NCBI RefSeq assembly: GCF_036370855.1
Contig: NC_088100.1
Span: forward strand, 131,429,585-131,493,584
DNA: 64,000 bases
Source of the DNA: Dromaius novaehollandiae
Taxonomy: Eukaryota; Chordata; Aves; Casuariiformes; Dromaiidae
Direction: 5' to 3'
A program made the position numbers and the translations under genes. Shown here piece by piece: positions 38,901 through 50,000 of the stretch; the stretch's first letter is position 1; each line of letters begins with the position of its first letter. The notes under the pieces are model-generated. The model made no database searches. It saw only the letters and a list, made by a program, of their open reading frames with translations, and was not told where the DNA came from.

Positions 38901-40993
38901 ATGTTCACTGTCACTTTGCAGACAGTGTTACTGTATCTGAGACAACAAAAGGATTTTAGAGGCAAGGTTTGCAGGAAATGATAAAAGTAAATTCTTATTA
39001 GATTAACCAACAGAGTCAGGGTGGTGGGAATATACAAACTTTCACACTCAAAGGCCTGGTAAATGGAAGAGCTTTCAGACTTAGAATCGGTAACATTTTT
39101 GTTGCAATGAATACTTACCTTAACTGAAAATACCTACCATGACTGAGAAAAAGTAAACCAAACTTTTAGCTCTCCTCATACGTTACTGCTCTTCAAAAGC
39201 TAAGTCTTTGTCACATGTTTCTAGATTTATGCAATAAGCATCTGACAACCTACATTAATGCAAGGTTCAGAGGGAGTTTTAGTGCTGCCCTGGGCAACCT
39301 AAAGATCTAGGATCCAATGATCAGGCTTTCCTTCTTAGAAAGCTTTCATTAATGAACCCCTGTATTAATCAAAGATTAGTGAATTGGTTGCCATCACACT
39401 TCTCTTTGCTATGTCTCAGTTACCTCCAACAACACTACCCCATCTGGTAAACACCTTGCTCAAGTCTCAATTTCCTTAGAAGCATAGTTAGCTTCTGGAA
39501 GTCCAAGTCATTTAAAATAACTACTATTCATCCAATAGCTAGTAATCAGTGTATCTTGGTTCTTGAATACTTGAAGATAAACATGTATTCCCAGTTCTGT
39601 GGTTTCCTGGTGATACAGTTCACTGGAGACAAGAAGCTTGCTTATAACTTTAGAATGAGATAGGCCTGTTTGTATTTGACCACAGTAGCCTTGATGACCA
39701 TGTCTGAGAAAGTTTTGGTTAAAAACAGGAGAATTGCTTTGCCTCAAACAGCTAGTGGATGTTCCAGTAAAGTTACAATCTCTTAGCCATACTTCAATGA
39801 CAGTAATTACTAGTTTCTACTAGCCAGACATACCTCCACAATCTTCTCTCTGTTCTTAGTTGGATTCATGGGCGGTTCTGTGAGTAATATTTTACAATTT
39901 TTTGTGTCAATATTAAGTTTTTCTGGTCCAAACGTGTAATCCCAAAGGTGCTTCATATCATCCCAGTTCCGAACTATGCCATTCTCCATTGGATAATTAA
40001 CTTCCAGCATTGAGCGTAATTCACTTGCTTCATCACCAACCATGAGATCCTGTAAAATTGTAATATAGCAACATGTCAGTGTTTTCAAAGTTATCTTAAC
40101 ACCAAAATGCTCAAGAATGACAGTGAACTGCTCCAGCTTGCATCCAACTGTGCTCTTAAACAAGGCCCATATTTTAGAATCGTTTTCAAGTATTTAAGAA
40201 ATAGAATATATTTCATATAGTACAGCTATGACCCATCCCAACTCTTTTCCAAAATAAATTTTGTTAATTCCATTCTCTAATTAACCTTAAACACACCAAT
40301 AAATCCTGTTACAGCAAGACACTACAAAGACCTTTATAAGCATAGATGTTTCTCCACTGACACCTCCAAAATGCTTTTATCAAATACTCATTTGAAAAGG
40401 CTGAGATGCAAAATAGCACATAAGGGTAGTAGGTGGGATTGGCAGAATAGTTTTCCATGCATGTTGCAAATTTCTGTGCACATTACCAAAAAAGGAATAA
40501 TGAGTGGTGCATAAGCATACAGAACAGTAGCAAAAGCAAATAAGGGATTAGAAATTCCACGCTAGACATTGAAAGAAACAATGGTTCACATATTAGCCTA
40601 TGCCAGCAGGGTGTGAAGAAGAGAGACATCTAAATACAAAATTACTCCCCATCTGTTCCATGCCAAAAGTCCCAAGCCAGAAGTCCCAGTAACACATTCT
40701 TACACAAATACAACCAAGGAACGCATAGTTTGTATAATCATCTTACACTAATTAAGCAATCCTTTCATTAAAGTTAGTTATGCAAAACACTGCACATTCA
40801 AATTAGTAGCACCATATCTTCCGTTCCCACATATTTCCCAAAGGAAGTATGCACAATAAAATGTAACCTTTGCTCCCTATTATATCCCATACTCTTCCAA
40901 AGAAGCCTCAACTGACTTAATCATATTTGTCCTCCAAGAACATATTTCTAGGCACCAGCAGTACTGTTTCCATTATAGTATTACATTCATTTC

Positions 40994-41039
<46 letters not shown>

Positions 41040-44000
41040 GCTTCATACAAAAATATGCCACCACAGTTTGCAGTTACTGTGTGAAGTGTAGGCTACTCAA
41101 CCCACAATTCAATACTAGGGGAAAAATAAATAAATAAATAAATAAATAAAAAAAATAAAAAGAGATGCACAATGAAAAATCCAGTTTATATAATAACATA
41201 AGTAATATAAAGCAGTTAAGCAGTAGAAGTAACAAAGAGTTACCGTTGATCGTAACGAAATTCATACAAAGCAATTTAAATCAAACAATTCCTCTTCCAC
41301 CTTCTCTCCCTGACAAGGCTTTTCATTTGTTTTCCCTTGCACAGTAGATCACCCTTTGGTTATCTCAACTGTATAGAAGTCAGGAGTCGAGGCTCTTAAA
41401 TTTTAAATCAAATGTACTTTAGCAAAACCATTAAGAGACCATGCAGCCACATTACCTCTGAGAATTTAAAAAGACAGAAACTTTACCAGTTCAAATAATC
41501 TGAAACTTGTTCTGTGCACTGTTCTTTGAAACTTTATGCTGCCGAATAGGACATAAACCAGGAAAAGCCACTGTTCTAATGCACAATGAAAGCTACACGA
41601 AACTTCCGTGTCCTTTTAAAACCAAGTCAAAGGGCAGAAAGAGCCCACTAACAAACAGCATGCACACTCAGGTAGGTGAGGAGGAAAAGGGACAGCACAA
41701 GTGAAGTTGCAGACAGGAACCAGTATCAGGACATTCGATGTTTCCACCACTTTGGTACTCTGAATAATATTTGTCTAACTGAATCTGAAAGTTGTTTCAA
41801 GCCCTTAGTTTGTAATGTTAAATAGAGCAATTCCTACTGTTGAAGATACTGAGCTGAAGATATGTTGATCTTTAAGTGTTATTCTTGCATCTTGCAAAAC
41901 TACAGGTTATGTAACATTTAGAAGCAATACATACAATATTCTAATGAATTAGTTGCTAGTAAACCAAAGCAATGAACAACGTCCAAAATAAGTATGTATT
42001 CAAATGTAAAATGTAGGACAAGACAAAACAATAAAAAGCATCAAAAATAACATGACAGCTACTAGGTCCCATCAAGCAAAAATGGTAAACAAACAGCACA
42101 GGGGGCACCTCACTTACCATCTTTTTGTTATTCTACTTCAACAGGTCAAGAAAGGTGAAGAAAGAAGGTAGAAGCAAGAAAGTCAGAAAAGGCCTAAATG
42201 AAATTCTCAAATTATTTTAAGTACACAGTAGAAATAAGCTGAGAAGAGAGGCATGTACAGCTGGAAATGATCTGAGTTAGTGCAGTTAAGGCCAAGCTAT
42301 TCTCAGGATCAAAGATTAAAATCTCTCTTTAAAGGAAGTGATTGCTACAAGTCACTGGCATCTCATTTCTATGCATCATATATTGCAAACAAGATCAGTA
42401 TAGCTGTATCTTTCTAATAAACAAGATTATGTCCATAAATATTCTGTAACACTGGAATTTTACCCTGGGCATTGTGTTTAACTGAAGTAGACAAGACCGC
42501 ACACGATATTTGACCAGGAATAGTTCCGACAATTGCTAAATTTAATTTGTGTTTTAGATATTCACCTTTAAACACTCAAGAACTGAAAACAATAACATGA
42601 AAGCACTCACCTATAAACATACTAATCCATATATCATGGAACAAATATGTGGAAAGCATCAAAAGATATTTACTTAATTGATGGTATCTAATTTTAGAAC
42701 TAAGTGATCATGAAGTGAAGTTGTAATAGCAGTATCCGAAAGCCCTTCCCTATAGCAATCTATAGAGGAAGGAAGATAAAGAGAATTAAAGCAGCTGAGA
42801 AGCACTATGAAATACTTGAAACATATGCATACACACATTGTTCAAAATTTTACTAAAGCCATTTTCACCATTAGCGCGATTTTCCTCCTTCGATTAAATC
42901 TACTCCGAGTCACTTAGACTGTCAAAAGCAATACGATAACTATCAGTTCCATAAAGGCAAATCTACTTAATCTACGAATTGTGTCGGAGGAAAAGTGCTT
43001 AGTCTCTCCGGCAGCTGCCTTTGCAAAATGATCCCAGTAATAACAGAACTTTTGCGTTTATGCCGTGGACTGGGGGAAAAGCTATATCCCTGCTACTGAG
43101 GCTGATGTTCCACAGTCATTTCTCAGACAGCAGCAAAGGCATAAGCAGGCCAGGCTATGACCATACTCTTCTCCCAACTCACTCATGAGCATCTGTTCCA
43201 TAGGTGCTTTGGTGGCCATGTAATAAACCAAAATGAGGGAACCAAGAAACATGAAAAAACCATATACCAGCACCCCAATCTGATCACCTCTATAGCAGCA
43301 AGAAAACTGTCAATGCCCCTGCACTGTGTAGACATAAGTGGCCCTGACTGCTAAGTTGCCCTCAACAAAACTTCTCCTTAAAGTGAAACTAGAATCTGAA
43401 AGGACAAATGGACAAGGCAACTTGAAATTGGTAGCTCAACAGATGGATGATAACCACTATTTTCATAACCTTCTGGATTCTTTTCATGAAGTCTCTGAAT
43501 TTCACAGAAATGACAGCTTTTCTGAGCACTTTTGAAAAGTTAAACTGATAATCTTCTTGCCAGGTTCCTTTACTTGGTTTTAAACTTATCCAGTAAGAAC
43601 TTGCAGTTAATAGCTAGAATTAAATTTTGACATAAAACTCATCTGCTAAAATGCAGGAATCCCACAAAGAAAAATAGCACTCAAAATTTAACAAGCCTTC
43701 CTACTGTATTATCCTACTGAGATACTTGAAATATCTGTGGCATGGATTTCTTCTCTTAATATATCATTTTCCTAAGAAAGAGTGACAAGCTATTATATAC
43801 AGATGCTACAAAACAGCTAGGAAGAATTGGGACACAACACTTCATAGTCTCCAAAATACACTTACGTAATCCCATGCTCACAGAAGAAAATGTGCAATGC
43901 ATATAAAATTTATTGGGGGTTTTTTGCACCCATCTCATAGCAATTAGCCACTTCTTCCTCTTATCTTCCTAATTCAACACTATCATCTTTAACGACAGTA

Positions 44001-47000
44001 AACTAAGTTATCAGATAATCAAAGGGCACCAAAACTGGCAGGGCAGGTTATATCAGATCAGCTAGAAAGAAAATATGACCTCATCAATAAGATTTTCTGC
44101 CAGTGAGTTTCTCCTGGACTTAAGCCTTGTTAACTGCAGCACAACTTCCGTAACACTTTATTGGGACCTGCTTGAAAAAATTTTCACATCAAGTTCAAGT
44201 GTACATCTGAAGAAACACCTCTACCAAAGACTTGCAAGAGAAGAGAAAGTATTTTTCCTCTCCTTACAAATCCTTCTACCTACTGTGAAAGGGGAGGAGA
44301 TCTCCATCCTTCCACCCACACCACCCTGACCGACGCAAGATAAGGAGAGTTGCAATATGAAAAAAAAATGCAGTTTCGAAAGGTCTGATGTCTTTCTTCC
44401 TCTTGACTTACTAATACTGCCTTCTACTGATGTGACTAGCTTTTTGCAGGCAGCAACAGAAATCAGAAAGTTCTCATCGTTGCCCATAGGGTTCTGAAAA
44501 TAACAAATAAGACTGGACAGTTTTTTCTTTCTTTTTTTTCTCTTTTCTTTTTTTTTTTAAACCAAGCTACTGCTCAGCAAGCAACAGAGAAAGCACAATT
44601 GAGAGGCTGTGGCTCTACTTCACCTTAACTGGCCTAAGTGACAGCTTCTACAGTTCTGTGCCCCCTCCCACTTCTCCTTCAAGTTCCTGGTTCTGCCTTG
44701 CACAAACAGGAGCTTGCACAATTGTCTAGTGAGGCAGTCAAAACTTAACTGACAAAGAATTTACTCTTTTTCTGTTGGATCAGCGTTCTAAAGTGGCTCA
44801 TGACATGACTGCACAAGCAGTACTGCCAGCATGAGGTGAGAACATGTGGCTAGAAACAAGAAGGGAGGGTGTGACCACAGCAGGGCCAAGGTAGATATAC
44901 TAAAGTTTCTACAGCTGAAGCAACTACTAATATTTGAAGTATTACTGTGTAATTACAAAATAAAGTGAGAAATGATAGCTCCCCCAGACTTCAGGAAAAG
45001 ATTCTCAATCAGTGGCTCCTCCCCGACCCCAGGCCTGGAATAACATCTTAAGATAAAGGTCATCAGAACAGAGGGCCTCTCCTTCCCTAACTTGTGTGAA
45101 GTACCATGTCCATCATCAGCAAAAACAAAACAAAAGAAATAAAAACAATGAAATGTAAACACAACTAAGGTTAAACATCTCACACAAGATCACAGATGAT
45201 CAACTGTGAGCAGTAAGCAAACAGTATAAAAAGAACTGAGAATTCCAGCTATTCATTATTCAGCACTGTCTCAGGAACATTACATTACAGCCAGGTGACA
45301 AATATCAAACACTTCTGTCAGATTTCTGCCTTTTAATCTTAACTTCATTTACATACTGAAGTTCCTTTTTCCCCAGAACCACTTGGGTCCTACCTGCTGC
45401 CTCCTCCATTATATTAGCTGAAGGCCTCCCGTAGCTTTAGAATACCCTCTTGGCTACTTTGCAGTAGGTGACAGGCTAAAGCCCAACACAGAAATGAATC
45501 AAGAGATACTGAAACAGCATAAACAGCAATAAGGGAAAAAAGCTGACTATTTTCATCTGTTAGAAAGGAATAATAATAAAAAAATTACCTTGATTTCAAT
45601 GTTTCCCACTTTAGCAGTTGATCTTATAATAGGTCTTCCAACCAAAGCCGGAAAAATATGCTCTGGAAAATTTGAGCCTGCATAGCCACATTTCACAAAC
45701 TGAAAAGAAATAAATAAATGGGTTAGAATATGTATTTTGTTTGTTTACTATCAGAAACCTGTTTTAGGGTAAAAATATTAGACCCCCAGATTTAAGAGCA
45801 TGTGCCCCCCGGAAACCAATTGGATTTATGCTTTCAAATCACTTTTGCACATTTTAAATGATGTCTTGATCCATACTATCGAACTAAAATATCTTTTGGA
45901 ATGTTTTATAAAGTGGTCAAATTTTGAAGAAACAGTACTAAAACTATGAAATACAATGAGAGGCATAAGAGACTCCAGCATTTCAATTTGGATTTCCTTC
46001 CACTCTATGTAAAAGTTCTCCAACAAGCTGAAACTGATCATTTTGAAATGCATCACCTTTTAATGAGCACCCAATGAGACCAAATTAACTAAGCCCTCCA
46101 CTTAGAGCAAAAGGCAGCATGACATGGATCAGAAAGAAACATAACCACGTGAATTTAAGTATTATGCTGTTTTAGAAAGGGTTCAACAGTGAACCAACAG
46201 TGAGACTCTCTGAACAACTCAGACAGATTTATCAAGAATTTCACAACTTTCAGAATTTGCTTTAAGGCAAAAAATATGAATTTGCAGTAAGCGCTTCTGA
46301 AATGTACAGGGCAAATGAAACCTTAGAATATCCTGTTTGTGAATTACTATCAGCTAAAATATTTTTTGTTATTCAAATACATATGAAAAAAAGAGTTTTA
46401 CATCATTGGGTCCCGAGACATAGCAGGCTAAGAAAACACTGAGAAAAAACTGAGCATAAAAAATGCACACTTTCATTTGAGGAAGCTCAACTCTAAGTCA
46501 AAAACTTTAAAGGTGTCAGCAAGAAACTACAATTTAAGCTAATGGTAATCAGCAAATTACTCACTTCAGTTATCCTAGTCTGACGCCTATCAGAGTTCGG
46601 ACAGAGCAGGCTTCTCTTCTTCAGTACATATTCTACGTACCATGCTGTACCAGCATGGCAGAACAAAATCATGCAGTCCCAAACCAAACATTATGCATTT
46701 TCACTTACAAAATTACTGAAGCAACTAGGTACACAGGGGTAACACACTCATGGGATCATTCTGGTTGGAGAGAACCTTGGGAGCTCTCCAGTCCAACCTT
46801 GGGCAATGTGAGTTGCTCAGGGTTTGTCCAGTCAGACCTCAAAAACCTCCAAGGACAGAGAGCTGACAACCACTTTGGGTCCCTGTGTCAATGATGAATT
46901 ATCCATTTCAGGTTGTATTAAAAGCCATCTGTTAGAATTTCCAAAATTTTCACTGAATTTTCTGAGGTGAGTTCTGAAGACTGCCACTGAAGCAACTATC

Positions 47001-50000
47001 ACAGCAAAGAGTGCAGCTAATTACAACTAAGTGGAATTCTGTTATTACATATAACTATAATATGAAAAGTCACTTTCTATTGGTCTAGATTATTCATCTC
47101 ACTGCAGTAAAACAGGCATCTGTTTAGGAGAAGAAAAAAAAAAAAGGATTAAACTAGTTATGAAAAGAGCCGAGAGACATTTTAATTAAGCTTCTTGGAC
47201 TAACACAGGACCATACTGAAACAGATTACATTAATATGAAAAAAAATCAGCATGAAATAGTATTTCAGATAACAAATCCTCGTTTACTTCAGTTTAAGAG
47301 TTTAAATGTTTAACTTCCCTCATCAGCACCCAGCAGAAAACATACAATGGAGGAGCAAAGGAAAGAAATTTTTTTGCTTTTTGTGGCACTCCTTACTTTC
47401 ACACATCCCGCAATTGCTCTCTCCAAAGGCAGAGCAATTTTGAATATCTGACGAAAGACACTGTGTGTAAAACTCATTTCACTTATTCTGGTTCAAGCTA
47501 TGTTTTCAGAAAAGGCAAGTACTTATCAACCCTTTGCTACAGTTGTATAGATCTTATTTAATGTATTCAAGAATGTGGTGCTGCCGTGACAAAGTAAAGA
47601 GTAACCACAAGCATTTTTGGATTGCACTACCCACGTATGCCAAAAGACTTTACAGTTGGTGTTTTACACCAGAGGAAGCATTTGAGACATTCTGAAGAAC
47701 TGAGCTGAGTCCAAATAATGGTGCTCAGATTCTTATAAAAATTATTTTTCCTTTCAGACTTTGTGAACTACCACGCACAGGACAATTTTTCTTACTACTA
47801 CAATATTTACATAGGCTTGTTATGGACTAGAATTTCACTGTGCAGTGGAATCTGGTCAAGCTAGAAGGAAATCCTGTAAAATAGTCCATACAATCATATT
47901 CTCTAACTTAGAGATCCAAAAATGGCACGAGTCCAGCCATAAGCACCTGCAGGTAGCCCGTGCATCTCTATACCCATATATTTGCTTATTGCTTTCCTCC
48001 TTTTCTTTCCCCCGGCATGAAGCAACTTCCCTACCAGTCATCAGCAACCATGCTGGCCAACAACAGTAACACAACCAATGACATCCAAACAAATCTTTAC
48101 TACTCGTACTATCGAACTCCTACTCAAGAAGCTCCGCTATCAGTGTTTGAATGCTGGCCTACAAAAATACTTGGTCTAAGTTCTTATAGTTTGAATTGTA
48201 ATAATAATTTCTAGTCCCTTTCTATGTTAAGCTCTCAGGGACTTGACACACCTTCCCAAGGAATTATGTAATAGTAGCATATCGGCAATGACAACTACTA
48301 CATAGTAAAAACAAATTGTCATTTTTACGATTTTACAAATTTTACAATCAGCCTAAAGCACAATCAAAACTAGATTTAGTCTGTCTGAAATACAATGAGT
48401 AAGACTGAGCTTTGGCATTCAGAGACTGTTCCCCACCTCTTTCACATGGGAACCAAGAACCTTAAAAACAACAATTTTTTTTTTTTTTTTGGAGTTTGGT
48501 AAACTCAATGGCAGGTAGAAAGGGCAAAATTTTAACTCTGTCTCTTCTTCCACAGATTAGAATTTTTTTTCCCCTAGGCTACACAGTTATTTGGTGAAGG
48601 TAAGAACAAGTTAGCCTGATATGCCAGCCTCTTTAGACATAAATGACAGCTTTCCCAGTGTAGTGTTCTTCCTGCCATTAGACAGATAGATGATATTCAG
48701 CTAGCTTGGTAGGTTGGTTATGACATAACATTTGTTATGGCTGAAGGAAAAGTCCTGATACAAGTGATAGCTGATACAACAGATAACCGATATGTAAATT
48801 CATCCAAGAGACAAAAATCCATAGATCCATGGATCCAAGAATCCATAGATAATAGATCCTAGATAGTTTTAGATTTTTGAAGGAGAATGAGAAAAATTAG
48901 ATACTTTCCCTCCCTCCCCTACAAGGGCTCCTCCAAAATCTTTAATTAAACATTATGAACTGTAGTAGTTTGGAATATATCAGTTTCTCATTTTCTAATG
49001 ACCAGCCATTAACAATTCACTTTGAATTTGAAACCTCTGAATAAAATTTAACTACAGTGCACTTATTTCTCTTCCATTTATTATTATGTACACTCCCTGG
49101 AACAATTTGCAAATAACTTCAGTACAGTGCTTATTATACACTATGCTTTTAGCACTAAAAATTCAATGAATTTGCACATCTTTCTAAGGAAGCCAAGAGT
49201 TCAACATCATGCATTTTTGCAAGTGTTTGCTATGCACCAAAAGTGTTTTAAGAATAGCTACTTAGTTTGCTTGCATGCAAGACCACATATGTAAGAAGTT
49301 TTACCATATATAGTTTCTTCTCCATTGCACTGTGGTTTATACTGACTCTTTCACTTCCTACTGAGTCATCAAGCAGTAAGAACTTGTATGTATAAGTATT
49401 CTTTCAAATTAAAAGAATGAGGAAGGTTTCTACATCTGCTCACAAACTTGTCACGTGACAAGTCTTAAAATGAATATTATTATTCTTATCAGGTCTCTTT
49501 GTTTAAGAGTTGCATCAATTGAAAGAATCAAGCAAAGATTCTAAATATGATTAGAAAAACTGCCCAGGTCATTAAGTAACTTACCATTTGGCCTACACCA
49601 GTAAGAACATTGATCTCAAATGCTCTAAGATGGCATTGCCAGCCTCTCTCTCTCACACTATGTGTTGCAAGAACACACTTCTTCATTGCTTGTTCCTCAA
49701 AGACTGATTGCAGCCAAATACATTAAAAACTCATATTTCAGTATGACAAGAACACTATGTTTCAAGACAAGTCAAAAGTTAAAACTGCATCTAAAATTTC
49801 TAAAGATATTCTGCATTTTTATTTCTAGCACTTGGCAAGAGATTTAATTTTACTCGTGGTTTAAGAAAGACATATCACTGTTTCAGACATCATTCTAATG
49901 TAAAGCAGCTCTTCTTTATCATATAACAATGCTTACTATAAAAATACTGGTTTGGCAATATAGGACTTGATAGTCTCAATATACAGCTGAAGTTTGAAAG

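Larger units (their letters stand above)
35119..39833 (-). other. ACTR2: ACTR2 intron 3
   Basis: A 4.7-kb AT-rich GT-AG intron. It contains a GT/AT simple repeat near 38048-38082 and a 117-codon unassigned + strand open frame at 36926-37279. No transposon is recognised. Confidence 0.92.
40050..45588 (-). other. ACTR2: ACTR2 intron 2 (contains a microexon)
   Basis: A 5.5-kb AT-rich intron between exons 2 and 3. It contains the alternative 15-nt exon at 42118-42132, an A39 run at 40998-41036, an AAAT repeat at 41122-41161 and a T-rich tract at 44520-44560. No other gene is recognised. Open frames near 43-44.5 kb on both strands look like chance. Confidence 0.9.
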
